NCBI GenBank assembly: GCA_019118905.1
Contig: DWYA01000077.1
Location: forward strand, 1-64,000
From: Ruthenibacterium avium
GTDB lineage: Bacteria; Bacillota; Clostridia; Oscillospirales; Ruminococcaceae
DNA: 64,000 nt
Reading direction: 5' to 3'
Shown here: positions 31,404 through 41,037 of the stretch, one piece after another
How the letters are laid out: every line of letters begins with the position of its first letter
How positions within the stretch are numbered: the stretch's first letter is position 1
The notes under the pieces: model-generated
What the model saw: only the letters and a program-made list of their open reading frames with translations
Database searches by the model: none
Told to the model about the DNA's origin: nothing
Program-made: the position numbers and the translations under genes

Positions 31404-33521
31404 ATGAGCGAGATCGATTCCGGAATGGAATCCCTGGTGGAGGCATTTATTTACGAAACCAGTGGACTGTTAGACGAGCTGGATGAAATCCTGCTTGAGT
31501 CCGAAAAGGCAAAAAACATCAGCGAAGATAACATCAATATGATTTTCCGCATTACTCACACAATCAAAGGTTCTGCGGCCATGCTGGAATTTGCGGAGAT
31601 GTCTACGCTGGCGCATGCGGTGGAGGATGTTTTCTACATCATCCGTGAAGATCCTTCCAAATTGGATTTGGTGTTTGACGCTATTTTTGACTTGGTGTTC
31701 CAAACGTCTGATTTCCTGCGCAAAGAGATTGCGTCTTTGCAAACCTCCAGCTATACGCCGGCAGATCCCAGCGCTTTGGTGGAGCAGCTGCATGAGCAAG
31801 CGGCTATCATGAAGGGCGAGGCCAGCGCACCGGCGCACGACCAGGAGGCACCTGCGGCGCAGGAAACAGCAGCTGCTGAGCCTGCACCTGAGGCAGCGGC
31901 ACCGGCTGGTGACGGCGATGAGCTGCGTGTGCGCGTTCATTTTGACGATGGCTGCCAGATGGAAAATATGCGTGCCTTCATGCTGATTTCTCAGCTGAAA
32001 GGCTGCTGTACCAGCGTAACGTCTGTGCCGGCAAATCCTGAAACGGATGCATCGACGAGCGCGGAAATTATCAAAAACGGTCTTTTGCTGATCTGCCGTC
32101 CGGCTGATTCTGAGGACGAGGTTATCAAAACGATTGAGGAGTCGCTCAATATTAAATCGTATGAGGTTGAGGCTAACGTTCCGGCACAGGAAGCACAGCC
32201 CAAGAGCGCACCGGCCGCACAGCCCGCAGCGGAGGCAAAGCCCAGCGCTGCTGTTGAGAAGGCACCGGCAAAACCGGCCGCTTCTAAGCCGAGCGCGGCA
32301 GAGTCTGCCCAAAAGGGTACGCCGGCCGCTGCAAAAGTTGGCGTAAAGCAAAGCCTCATCAGCGTCAATCAGTCTAAGCTGGACCGTTTGATGGATTTGG
32401 TGGGCGAAATTGTAACTGCCGAGTCGATGGTTGCGCGTGACCCCGATTTGAACGGCCTGCGTTTGGACCACTTCACAAAGTCCATCCGTGAGCTGCGCAA
32501 GCTGACCGACGAATTGCAGGATGTTGTTATGAGCATCCGCATGGTGCCGCTGCACGGCACGTTCCAGAAAATGTCCCGCATTGTGCGCGATATGGCCAAA
32601 AAGCTGGATAAGCAGGCAGAGCTGGTTACATACGGCGGCGATACTGAGGTGGATAAAACCATCAATGACGCCATTGCCGACCCGTTTATGCACATGATCC
32701 GCAACTCGATGGACCATGCCATTGAGCATCCCGATGAGCGTGTCAAGCTTGGAAAACCGGCCATGGGTAAGATTACGCTGGCTGCACGCAATGTGGGTGG
32801 TGAAATTCACATTGATGTGGCGGATGACGGCTGCGGCTTGGATCCGAAAAAGATTTTGGCCAAAGCGCGCGAGAACGGCTTGCTGACAAAGCTGGAAAGC
32901 GAATATACGGACAAAGAAATTTTCCAGATGATTATGCTTCCGGGCTTCTCTACCAACAAAGAGGTAACGGAGTATTCCGGCCGCGGCGTGGGTATGGACG
33001 TTGTGCGCAAAAACATTGAAAAAGTTGGCGGCAGCATTACCATTCACAGCGAGTACGGCAAAGGTACAACCTTTACCATTAAGATTCCGCTGACGCTGGC
33101 AATTGTAGACGGTATGAACCTGGCAGTGGGCAACACCGTATTCACTTTGCCGATTACTTCCATCAAGCAGTCGTTTAAGCCTACCGGCCCCGAGCAGATT
33201 ATCCACAATGCAAACGGCACCGAGATGATTATGGTTCGCGGCGAGTGTTTGCCGATTTTGCGTTTGCATAAGATGTATCAAATTGACGCAAAGCACTCCG
33301 ACATTATGGACGGTATTTTGATTCAAGTGGAAAACAGCTCCTCGAGCGCCTGCATCTTTGCGGATGAGCTGTTGGGCGAGTATCAAGTTGTGGTAAAGCC
33401 CTTCCCGACCTTCTTTAATAAGTACGACTTGAAGTCGCAGGGACTTTCGGGATGCAGCATCCTGGGCGACGGTACCGTCAGCCTGATTTTGGATGCCAAT
33501 GCGTTGATCAACAATCTGTAA
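31404..33521 (+). CDS. cheA: Chemotaxis histidine kinase CheA
   Basis: 705 residues. The P1 HPt domain has the phosphorylated His52 in THTIKGSAAM. A P2-like segment lies at about 170-260, and an Ala/Pro/Lys-rich linker at about 262-320. The P3 dimerisation helices (SKLDRLMDLVGEIVTAES) begin near 330. The P4 ATPase has its N-box in NSMDHAIEHPDER and G-boxes in VADDGCGLD and SGRGVGMDVV. The P5 CheW-like domain is at the end. ATG 31404 is preferred over 31398 for spacing to AGGGTG. It is first of cheA-cheW-cheR-cheB. Confidence 0.97.
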   Translation: MSEIDSGMESLVEAFIYETSGLLDELDEILLESEKAKNISEDNINMIFRITHTIKGSAAMLEFAEMSTLAHAVEDVFYIIREDPSKLDLVFDAIFDLVFQTSDFLRKEIASLQTSSYTPADPSALVEQLHEQAAIMKGEASAPAHDQEAPAAQETAAAEPAPEAAAPAGDGDELRVRVHFDDGCQMENMRAFMLISQLKGCCTSVTSVPANPETDASTSAEIIKNGLLLICRPADSEDEVIKTIEESLNIKSYEVEANVPAQEAQPKSAPAAQPAAEAKPSAAVEKAPAKPAASKPSAAESAQKGTPAAAKVGVKQSLISVNQSKLDRLMDLVGEIVTAESMVARDPDLNGLRLDHFTKSIRELRKLTDELQDVVMSIRMVPLHGTFQKMSRIVRDMAKKLDKQAELVTYGGDTEVDKTINDAIADPFMHMIRNSMDHAIEHPDERVKLGKPAMGKITLAARNVGGEIHIDVADDGCGLDPKKILAKARENGLLTKLESEYTDKEIFQMIMLPGFSTNKEVTEYSGRGVGMDVVRKNIEKVGGSITIHSEYGKGTTFTIKIPLTLAIVDGMNLAVGNTVFTLPITSIKQSFKPTGPEQIIHNANGTEMIMVRGECLPILRLHKMYQIDAKHSDIMDGILIQVENSSSSACIFADELLGEYQVVVKPFPTFFNKYDLKSQGLSGCSILGDGTVSLILDANALINNL

Positions 33522-33537
33522 TGAGGGAGGCAAACGT

Positions 33538-34026
33538 ATGGCGGAAGAACTTATGTTAAACGCAGAACAAAACAGTCACTCCGAGCTAGAGGGCCGTTAT
33601 CTGCTGTTTTATATTCAAGACATGCTGTACAGCGTAGAGCTGCGGTATGTAATCGAAATTATTGCAGTGCAGACGGCAACCCATCTGCCCAATTTGCCTA
33701 TCTATATCAAGGGAATTATCAACCTGCGCGGCAAGGTGATTCCGGTGATTGATATGCGGTTGAAGCTGGGCTTGCCCGAGCGCGAATACGACGACAAAAC
33801 GTGTATTGTTGTGATTGATATCAGCGATATTCACATTGGTTTGATTGTGGACAGCGTGTCTGAGGTTGTCACGATTTCCGAGTCGCAGATTTCCGACACA
33901 CCTTCCGGCGATATTGCCGAAAAGTATATTTCGTCGGTTTCTACCCACACGGATGGCGGTACGATCTTAAACATTGACAGTGAAAAGCTGTTCATCAATG
34001 ATTTTGGAACCATTGTGGCACAATGA
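33538..34026 (+). CDS. cheW: Chemotaxis coupling protein CheW
   Basis: A 162-residue single CheW domain linking receptors to CheA. The typical YLLFYIQDMLYSVELRYVIEII start, shown here by the YSVELRYVIEI core, precedes IKGIINLRGKVIPVIDMRLKLGL with the conserved N-L-R-G. GGGAGG stands 8 bases before ATG. It lies 16 bases after cheA. Confidence 0.96.
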   Translation: MAEELMLNAEQNSHSELEGRYLLFYIQDMLYSVELRYVIEIIAVQTATHLPNLPIYIKGIINLRGKVIPVIDMRLKLGLPEREYDDKTCIVVIDISDIHIGLIVDSVSEVVTISESQISDTPSGDIAEKYISSVSTHTDGGTILNIDSEKLFINDFGTIVAQ

Positions 34027-34069
34027 TGCACACAGCTTTTAGCATCATACAGGAAAGGAGCTGCGTGAT

Positions 34070-34921
34070 ATGCCCATATTGATGGATACGCAGGGACTTA
34101 TCAAGCTTACGGATAAAGAATTTAACGATTTGGTTGCATTTGTTTACAAAAAATACGGTATCGATTTAAGCAGAAAGCGTCAGCTTATTGAGGGACGGCT
34201 GTCACACACGATTCGTGCAAAGGGAATGGCAAATTTTTCCCAGTACATGGAGCGGCTGTTTCATGACGGAAGCGGCGAGGAGATGCACCAGTTCTTAAAT
34301 AAGATCACAACCAATCATTCTTATTTTGCACGTGAGAACGAGCATTTTGAGTTTTTGATGAAGGTGGCACTGCCGCAGCTTGAAAAGACAAGGCGGGGAG
34401 ATTTGCGCATTTGGAGCGCGGGTTGCTCCGCCGGGCAGGAGGCTTACAATATTGCCATGGTAATGGATCAATATTTTGGGCCGCGTAAGCCTCAATGGGA
34501 TACCACGATTTTAGCAACCGATATTTCTACCAATGTTTTAACAAAGGCAAGAGAGGGCATTTATCCTGCCGACAGCGTGAAAGGGCTGCCTGCCGCATGG
34601 AAAACAAAATACCTGCGGCAGCTTCCAAACGGTGATTATCAGGTGTGTGATAAAATTCGCAAAGAGGTCGTATTCCGTATTTTTAACTTGATGGATCCCT
34701 TTGTTTACAAAAAACCGTTTGACATTATTTTCTGCAGAAACGTCATGATTTATTTTGACGCACAAACCACCAATCGAACCGTGGAAAAGTTCTATAATGC
34801 AACTGCTCCCGGAGGGTATCTCTTCATTGGTCATTCTGAAAGCGTTGACAGGGCAAGTTCTAAATATACCTACTTGATGCCTGCAATTTATCAAAAGCAG
34901 CCAAATAAAGGAGGACGTTGA
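34070..34921 (+). CDS. cheR: Chemotaxis protein methyltransferase CheR
   Basis: 283 residues; methylates receptor glutamates using SAM. It has an N-terminal all-helical domain, then the SAM-binding motif IWSAGCSAGQEAYNIAM near residue 125, DIIFCRNVMIYFD near 220 and FIGHSES near 260. AAAGGAG stands 9 bases before ATG. The stop lies within the ribosome binding region of cheB, so translation is coupled. Confidence 0.96.
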   Translation: MPILMDTQGLIKLTDKEFNDLVAFVYKKYGIDLSRKRQLIEGRLSHTIRAKGMANFSQYMERLFHDGSGEEMHQFLNKITTNHSYFARENEHFEFLMKVALPQLEKTRRGDLRIWSAGCSAGQEAYNIAMVMDQYFGPRKPQWDTTILATDISTNVLTKAREGIYPADSVKGLPAAWKTKYLRQLPNGDYQVCDKIRKEVVFRIFNLMDPFVYKKPFDIIFCRNVMIYFDAQTTNRTVEKFYNATAPGGYLFIGHSESVDRASSKYTYLMPAIYQKQPNKGGR

Positions 34922-34923
34922 AG

Positions 34924-35973
34924 ATGAATCAGCCTGTACGGGTTCTGGTGGTGGATGATTCGATTCTGTTTCGCACAAAGCTTCGCATGAGCCTTTCGGA
35001 AGATCCTTCGCTGTCGGTTGTCGGCAGCGCAATGGATCCCGAGGACGCCATGCGCAAAATAGAGCAGCTGAAGCCGGATGTTATTACGCTGGACGTGGAA
35101 ATGCCGAAGATGAACGGCATCGAGTTTTTAAAGAAACTGATGCCCATTAAGCCGATTCCCGTTATCGTTGTGACATCGCTTCCCATGAATGCTCTGGACG
35201 CTTTGGAAGCGGGCGCCGTTGACTTTGTCAACAAGCCTTCCGCCGATGCACCGGGCAGCGTGGACATCTTTTTGCAAAATTTGCGCAGCAAAGTAAAAAT
35301 GGCTGCGCAGGCGAAGGTAAGGCGTCCGGGCGCTGTGGTGCGTCAGCCGTCTTTGGTGCAGCGCTTGGCGCCGCCCATTAAAGCTTCGCAGGATACACTG
35401 ATTGCCATTGGTGCATCCACAGGCGGTACCGAGGCCATTATTGAAGTGGTGAAGAATCTGCCGCCCACAACACCGGGCATCATTATCGTACAGCATATGC
35501 CGGCGAATTTTACGAATTTGTATGCACAGCGTTTGGACCGCATTTGCAAGATGTCGGTTAAGGAGGCGCAGGATATGGACCGAGTGATGACGGGCCATAT
35601 CATTGTTGCGGCAGGCGACTACCATTTAACGCTGAAAAAAGACGGAAAAGGCTATTATATCAGAAGCATGAAGGGCGAGCGCGTAAGCGGCCATTGCCCC
35701 TCTGTGGATGTGATGTTTGATTCTGTGGCGGATGTGGCGCGTGACAAAGCGATTGGCGTCATTTTAACCGGTATGGGTGCAGATGGCGCACGCGGATTGA
35801 CAAAAATGCGCAAGGCCGGGGCCTATACCATTGGCCAAGACCGTGAGAGCTGTGTTGTTTACGGTATGCCCATGGAGGCTTACAAGATGGGCGGCGTTTG
35901 CAAACAGCTTCCGTTGGATCAAATCGGCGACGAGATTTTGTATTCTCTTTCCAAAAGTGCAAAAAGAGGCTGA
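34924..35973 (+). CDS. cheB: Chemotaxis response regulator protein-glutamate methylesterase CheB
   Basis: 350 residues. The receiver domain has phosphoacceptor Asp57 (ITLDVEMPKMNG). The C-terminal methylesterase carries the catalytic Ser in IGASTGGTEA near 163, His in IVQHMPANFT and Asp in TGMGADGARG. A TTG at 34918 is in frame, but ATG 34924 follows AAGGAGG at a better distance. No cheY, cheC or cheD follows in the window. Confidence 0.96.
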   Translation: MNQPVRVLVVDDSILFRTKLRMSLSEDPSLSVVGSAMDPEDAMRKIEQLKPDVITLDVEMPKMNGIEFLKKLMPIKPIPVIVVTSLPMNALDALEAGAVDFVNKPSADAPGSVDIFLQNLRSKVKMAAQAKVRRPGAVVRQPSLVQRLAPPIKASQDTLIAIGASTGGTEAIIEVVKNLPPTTPGIIIVQHMPANFTNLYAQRLDRICKMSVKEAQDMDRVMTGHIIVAAGDYHLTLKKDGKGYYIRSMKGERVSGHCPSVDVMFDSVADVARDKAIGVILTGMGADGARGLTKMRKAGAYTIGQDRESCVVYGMPMEAYKMGGVCKQLPLDQIGDEILYSLSKSAKRG

Positions 35974-36124
35974 TTTGGCTTCTGGCAGGAAAGAGATCGT
36001 CCAATAGCCTCAAAAAGGTAAAATTGCCTTTCAATTTGTTTTGAAGCAATGGTGCGTAAAAATTTTTAGGTGCTGCTGCTCCAAAAAATATGCAACGGAT
36101 GTTGAACAAGAAAGGAGAATGGCT

Positions 36125-36304
36125 ATGGATATGAGCATTGCAAGTGCAAGCACAGCAATGGCACAAGTTGACGTGCTTCAGCAAACCTCGATTTCTTTGT
36201 TGAAAAAAACAATGGAAACACAGGAAGTGCAGGCACAGCAGCTGATGGAGATGCTGCCGCGCCAGGCTGCATCTTTTGGCCATCAGCTGGATGTTTACAT
36301 CTAA
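36125..36304 (+). CDS. YjfB-like putative motility peptide
   Basis: 59 residues, MDMSIASAS then a Gln/Met-rich helix ending in a hydrophobic C-terminus. Length and pattern fit the YjfB family (PF14070), small proteins linked to motility genes. AAAGGAG stands 7 bases before this ATG; ATG 36119 is too close to it. About 150 bases separate it from cheB, with no clear promoter, so it may be cotranscribed. Function unknown. Confidence 0.75.
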   Translation: MDMSIASASTAMAQVDVLQQTSISLLKKTMETQEVQAQQLMEMLPRQAASFGHQLDVYI

Positions 36305-36316
36305 CGTGCAGTAATG

Positions 36317-36361
36317 CAAAAGCGCCGTGACGAGCGAATTTCGTTCGTCACGGCGCTTTTG
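36317..36361. terminator. Bidirectional terminator of the chemotaxis operon
   Basis: A perfect 17-bp stem (36317-36333 with 36345-36361), flanked by A and T runs. Confidence 0.85.
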
Positions 36362-36408
36362 CGTGTTTCAACTTCAAGTTTGTCCAAGTAAATCAGAACT
36401 TGCCGATG

Positions 36409-36443
36409 AAAATACCGCCCGATTCTTGACCGGGCGGTATTTT
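36409..36443. terminator. Terminator of the leftward ABC operon
   Basis: A 13-bp stem (36409-36421 with 36431-36443) with poly-T on both strands, 16 bases past the permease stop. Confidence 0.85.
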
Positions 36444-36459
36444 TGGTTTGAATAATCGG

Positions 36460-39400
36460 TCATTCAGGTGCTTTCATGCTTTCTACCATGTTGATGCGCT
36501 GCAATTTGCGGTGCATCACAAGATTGACCAAAACGCTGAAAGCAATTGTCAAAGCGGAACTGTACAAATAGCTCAAGGGCTTAATCGTTCGGCCAAACAT
36601 CACGGCATCCACTTCCACGCTTTGGATGACAAAGATATGCAGGAAGATGCCGAAAATCAGGCCAAAAAACGTGCCGATCACTGTTAATGCGGCCGATTCG
36701 CGGTAAACATAGGCCGAAACCTCTCGGTCAAAAAAGCCCAGCACCTTAATGGTGGCAATTTCCTTGGTACGCTCCGTAATATTGATGTTGATTAGGTTGT
36801 ACAGCACCACAAAGGCAAGCATACCGGCTGAAAGAATGAGCACAACCACAATGATATTGATTTTTTCCAGCATGTTTTCAAAGCTGGCTTTTAAATCGCT
36901 GATAAAGCTTACCCCCGATACCGTTCCCGTGTTCAGTAAAGCCTCGCTCAATTGGTCGTGTACTTCTTGTGAGCTGTCCGCAGCACGAAGCACAATGGTA
37001 TCAAAAGAGGGCTCGCTTCCAAAAGCGGCGCGATAGGTTTCGGCGGAAAGATAGACGTAGTTTTGCACATAGTTTTCCGCAACGCCATCCACACGGAATT
37101 CAGCCTCTTTGCCGCTGCTGTTTGCCAAAGTAATGACATCGCCCGGCTTTGCGTCCATGCGTTCACTCATTTTTTCTGTAATGACAATGCCGCTTTCGCT
37201 GAAAGGAACAGGGCTTTGCGATAAGCGGTCTTTCAGCGTCACAAAGCTGTCAAACAAAGCGGTATTTTCGGGAACAAATAAAGTAGTGCTGAATGTTTCG
37301 CCGTCAACGTCATTTTCGCTGTTTTCTTGGTGCACCAGTAAGTAGCTTTCTACTAACTCACCATTGTTGAGGACATCGGAAAGAGAGTCTTCCACGCCTT
37401 TGTCGGCATCTTTTAAGGTAGTAGTTAAATCGTAGGTGAAAATGGAACCAAACTGCTGGTACACAATATCACTGATGGAGTCATGCAGGCCAAAGCCTGT
37501 CAGCAGCAGTCCGGTACAGCCTGCAATGCCAATGACCGTCATAAAAAAGCGCTTTTTATAGCGGAACAAGTTGCGCGCCGTTACCTTGTGCGTAAATTTC
37601 ATGCGGTTCCAAACCGGTTTCACACGCTCCAGCAAAATGCGTTTTCCGGCTCGCGGTGCCTTGGGCAGCATCAAAGAACCGGCATTTTCCCGCAGCGTGG
37701 TAAGAGAAGCGTTCAGGGTTGCCGCCAACGTGGCAACGAGCGCCAGCCCGCAAGCCATTAAAGCATAGGGGGCATCAAACAAATAGTGCAGCGGCGGCAG
37801 GAGGTACATCATGGTGTAGGCGTTCCAGATGACCGTGGGGAACAGGTAAAGGCCAACAGAAATGCCGATGACGCAGCCGGAGCCGGTGGCCGCAACGGCA
37901 TAGAGCAGATATTTTTTCATAATATCAAAGCTGCTGTATCCAAGCGCCTTCATGGTTCCGATTTGCGTGCGTTCTTCTTCCACCATGCGCGTCATTGTGG
38001 TGAGCGACACCAATGCCGCAACCAAGAAGAAGAAAATGGGGAAGACACCGGCGATGGCTTCTACCTTTTCCACATTGGAGGAGAAAGAGGCATAGCTGAC
38101 ATTTGTCGAACGAGTCAGCACATACCATTCCGGCACCTTCATTTCACTTAAAGCGCGTTCACCATCTTCCAACTGCTTGCGTGCGTCGTCGAGCTGTGCC
38201 TGTGCCTCCTCTTTGCTGGCCTGGTACTCGTTTTCGCCCTGCGCCAGCTCTTGCTTGGCGGCTTCCAGCTGTTCTTCTCCGTCTGCCACTTCGTTTTTCG
38301 AGTTTTCCAGCTTGGCCTCAGCGAGTTCCATTTGCAGCCGTGCCAGATCGGGCGCCAGATTCAATGAAGTTTCACCGGCAGCAAGCTGTGCTTCCGCGGC
38401 AGTAATTTGTGCCTTTGCTTGGGCAAGCTGTGCTTTGCCCTGTGCCAACTGCTGCTCACCCTGTTCAATCTTGGGCGTATTTTCTGCAATTTGCTGTTTG
38501 GCGCTTTCCAGCTGTGCCGAAGTATCATCCACTGTCTGCTGGGCGGCTATCAAACCGTCCTGTGCCGCTTTTAAAGACGCCTTTGCTGCATCGGCTTGTA
38601 TTTGTGCAGTAGAGGCAGCGGCTTCCAGCACGGCCAAGCGCTGCTTTTCGGCTTCATAGGCCGCTCGTGCGCTGTCGCGCGCACTTAACAGCGGTGCTGC
38701 GGCAGTGGGGTCTTGCGCTGCCCATTCTGCTTCTGATAAATCGCCGCGGGCCGCATCAACGGCAGCTTGTGCGTCTAAATAAGTTTGCTCCAGCGTGGCG
38801 AGCGGCGACGAAGCCAGCGCCGTATCATATTCTTTTTGCGCTGCATCCGCCGCGCTTTGCAGTGACGAAGCCTGCTGCTCCAATGCGGGGATCTGAGCTT
38901 GTGCGCTCGACAGCGCGCTTTGTGCGCGTGTGAGCATCGGCTCTAAAGTAGCAACAAGCGTCTGCGCTTGTGCCAGCTGCTGCTTTGCATTGTTTAATTC
39001 CGTTTCTTTTTCGGCCAAAAGAGCGGCGTTTTCCTCATACTGCGCCTTGGCCTGCACCAGCTGTGCCTTACCGGCACTGAGCTCCTCCGTTTTTTGGGTC
39101 AGCTCACCGCCGATGGAAGCCTGCGACTGCTCCAGCTCGGCCTCGCCCTGTTCAATTTGCTCTTTGGCATCGTTTAAGAGGGCTTCATTATCGGCAATTT
39201 CCTGCCGCCCATCCTCCAGCTTTTGCTCGGCTTGTGCAAATTCCTCGTTGGCATCGCTGAGGGCGTCTTCGTACTCCTTACGCGCTTTTTCCAGTTCTTC
39301 CTGCGTTTGGGTGTAAACCTCGTTATAACGGATTTCGCACCGCTCTCCCGCGATGGCTTCCATGCGGGAAACGGTTTCCTCTACAAGACTTTCATAATCG

Positions 39401-40113
39401 TCCGTCAGACTGTTTTGTGCCGCAGCACCGCTGACCGTGACATAAATATCAGTGTACGCTTCCAGTGCAAAGTTTTGCTCGCCGGTATAGACAATCATGG
39501 CGACGCTGCCGTTGCCTACCGTAGAACTTTCATTTTCAATGGAAAAGTAATAAGGCGACGTGACAATGCCGGTCACTTGATATTCCGTGCAGGAAAAATT
39601 GGTATCGGCATTGGGGCTGTCCGGCGAAATAGTCAGCGTTTCTCCCACTTGTACGGGTGCGCCCGTCAGCTCGTTGTTGATAATAACAACGCATTCGTTA
39701 TCACGCACGGGTAAGCGGCCTTGCGCGACCTCCAGCCGGTTGAGATAGCCCACCGGTTCTTGAGCTTCAATTTGGTCCATGGGCAGGCTGTGAAAGCGCG
39801 TGACCAGCGTATCGCCGCCGGAGGTGTTTACGAGGGCATCGGCGCTGTAAGCGGGCATGATTTCTTCCACACCCTCCAACGCTTGAATGGCGTCGGCATC
39901 GTCTTGCGTCAGCGCAAGCGTACCCACCACGCGAATGTCGAACAAATGGCCTTCGTCAAAAAAGCGATCAGCCGAATAGCGCATGTCGGGCGTGGTGGTG
40001 AGCAGACCGGCAAAAAAGCCCGTTCCCAGCGCGACAATTGCCACAATGGCGGCAAAGCGGCTGAAAGAGCTTTTCACCGTGCGCAGGATATTTTTGCGAT
40101 ATGTTTTTTTCAC
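36460..40113 (-). CDS. FtsX-family ABC transporter permease with giant coiled-coil insert
   Basis: 1217 residues. An N-terminal membrane helix (about 18-42) precedes a large extracytoplasmic part. About 255-690 is a heptad-rich Glu/Gln/Ala/Leu coiled coil, probably a hairpin. Two FtsX-type membrane modules follow (about 720-870 and 1085-1210). The start is GTG at 40113, directly after the ATPase stop (TAAGTG). With the ATPase it forms a MacB-like mechanotransmission or export system. Its substrate is unknown; the TetR neighbour suggests induced efflux or envelope stress. Confidence 0.9.
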   Translation of the reverse strand: MKKTYRKNILRTVKSSFSRFAAIVAIVALGTGFFAGLLTTTPDMRYSADRFFDEGHLFDIRVVGTLALTQDDADAIQALEGVEEIMPAYSADALVNTSGGDTLVTRFHSLPMDQIEAQEPVGYLNRLEVAQGRLPVRDNECVVIINNELTGAPVQVGETLTISPDSPNADTNFSCTEYQVTGIVTSPYYFSIENESSTVGNGSVAMIVYTGEQNFALEAYTDIYVTVSGAAAQNSLTDDYESLVEETVSRMEAIAGERCEIRYNEVYTQTQEELEKARKEYEDALSDANEEFAQAEQKLEDGRQEIADNEALLNDAKEQIEQGEAELEQSQASIGGELTQKTEELSAGKAQLVQAKAQYEENAALLAEKETELNNAKQQLAQAQTLVATLEPMLTRAQSALSSAQAQIPALEQQASSLQSAADAAQKEYDTALASSPLATLEQTYLDAQAAVDAARGDLSEAEWAAQDPTAAAPLLSARDSARAAYEAEKQRLAVLEAAASTAQIQADAAKASLKAAQDGLIAAQQTVDDTSAQLESAKQQIAENTPKIEQGEQQLAQGKAQLAQAKAQITAAEAQLAAGETSLNLAPDLARLQMELAEAKLENSKNEVADGEEQLEAAKQELAQGENEYQASKEEAQAQLDDARKQLEDGERALSEMKVPEWYVLTRSTNVSYASFSSNVEKVEAIAGVFPIFFFLVAALVSLTTMTRMVEEERTQIGTMKALGYSSFDIMKKYLLYAVAATGSGCVIGISVGLYLFPTVIWNAYTMMYLLPPLHYLFDAPYALMACGLALVATLAATLNASLTTLRENAGSLMLPKAPRAGKRILLERVKPVWNRMKFTHKVTARNLFRYKKRFFMTVIGIAGCTGLLLTGFGLHDSISDIVYQQFGSIFTYDLTTTLKDADKGVEDSLSDVLNNGELVESYLLVHQENSENDVDGETFSTTLFVPENTALFDSFVTLKDRLSQSPVPFSESGIVITEKMSERMDAKPGDVITLANSSGKEAEFRVDGVAENYVQNYVYLSAETYRAAFGSEPSFDTIVLRAADSSQEVHDQLSEALLNTGTVSGVSFISDLKASFENMLEKINIIVVVLILSAGMLAFVVLYNLININITERTKEIATIKVLGFFDREVSAYVYRESAALTVIGTFFGLIFGIFLHIFVIQSVEVDAVMFGRTIKPLSYLYSSALTIAFSVLVNLVMHRKLQRINMVESMKAPE

Positions 40114-40821
40114 TTACCACTCAATCCTTTCCACCGGGGTGGGGCAGGCGTTGATTTCCATTGCCTGCACCGTACCGCTCCTGATATGGATTACCCGGTC
40201 CGCCATGGCGGTCAGCGCCGTGTTGTGCGTGATGACAATAACGGTTTTTCCGGTGCGGCGGCAGGTGTCCTGCAAAAGCTTGAGCACCTGCTTGCCCGTC
40301 ACATAGTCCAATGCGCCGGTCGGTTCATCACACAGCAAAATTTTGGGGTTTTTGGCCAGTGCGCGCGCAATGGAAACGCGCTGCTGTTCGCCGCCGGAAA
40401 GCTGTGCGGGGAAATTGTCCAAACGATGCTCCAAGCCTATCTCACGCAGAACGGCAGCAGCATCCAGCGGGTCGCGGCAAATTTCGGACGCAAGCTCGAC
40501 GTTTTCCAGTGCGGTCAAGTTCTGCACCAAGTTGTAAAACTGAAACACAAAACCCACGTCATAGCGGCGGTATTGCGTCAGCTGGCGGTCATTGTAGGCG
40601 CTGATTTCATTTCCGTCCAGCAAAATTTTTCCTTCGTCGCACATGTCCATGCCGCCCAGCATGTTGAGCACTGTGGTTTTTCCCGCGCCCGAAGGCCCGA
40701 CAATGATGCAGAACTCCCCTTGTTCAATCGTAAAGGAAACGTGGTCGGCTGCGGCAATACGCACACCGCCGTTTTGGTAATATTTACAAACGTTTTCAAA
40801 CGTGACAAACGATGGCTGCAT
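40114..40821 (-). CDS. ABC transporter ATP-binding protein (LolD/MacB type)
   Basis: 235 residues, the usual size. Walker A is GPSGAGKTT near residue 39, the signature LSGGEQQRVSIARAL near 144, and Walker B KILLCDEPTGALD near 165. The DEPTGALD form is typical of ATPases paired with FtsX-type permeases. It is first in the operon, with the permease immediately behind. Confidence 0.96.
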   Translation of the reverse strand: MQPSFVTFENVCKYYQNGGVRIAAADHVSFTIEQGEFCIIVGPSGAGKTTVLNMLGGMDMCDEGKILLDGNEISAYNDRQLTQYRRYDVGFVFQFYNLVQNLTALENVELASEICRDPLDAAAVLREIGLEHRLDNFPAQLSGGEQQRVSIARALAKNPKILLCDEPTGALDYVTGKQVLKLLQDTCRRTGKTVIVITHNTALTAMADRVIHIRSGTVQAMEINACPTPVERIEW

Positions 40822-40909
40822 GAGTCAATCCTCCAATAATAGACAAAATCATCGGCTGCAAAAACCGATAATAATAAACGCAGTGTTGATTATTTTACTT
40901 GCTTTCTCT

Positions 40910-40938
40910 ATTATAATGAAAAGAACAAAAAACGACAA
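40910..40938 (-). promoter_or_regulatory. Promoter of the ABC operon
   Basis: On minus: TTGTCG (40933-40938), a 17-base spacer and TATAAT (40910-40915). The start is near 40903, about 80 bases before the ATPase gene. The 215-base divergent region also holds an imperfect dyad at about 40996-41020 (TTAACAAAAT...ATTTTTGTAA), a possible TetR operator. Confidence 0.7.
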
Positions 40939-41037
40939 TCCGTAAAAAAGCGTATTTTGCCGATAAATGAACAAATGATAAAAAAGGTGTCGATTAACAA
41001 AATGTGAAATTTTTGTAAAGCAACAGGAGGGCGTGAG

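Noticed and set aside
31470..33533. 687-codon minus-strand frame opposite cheA
   Set aside because: Shadow of cheA; no start signal.
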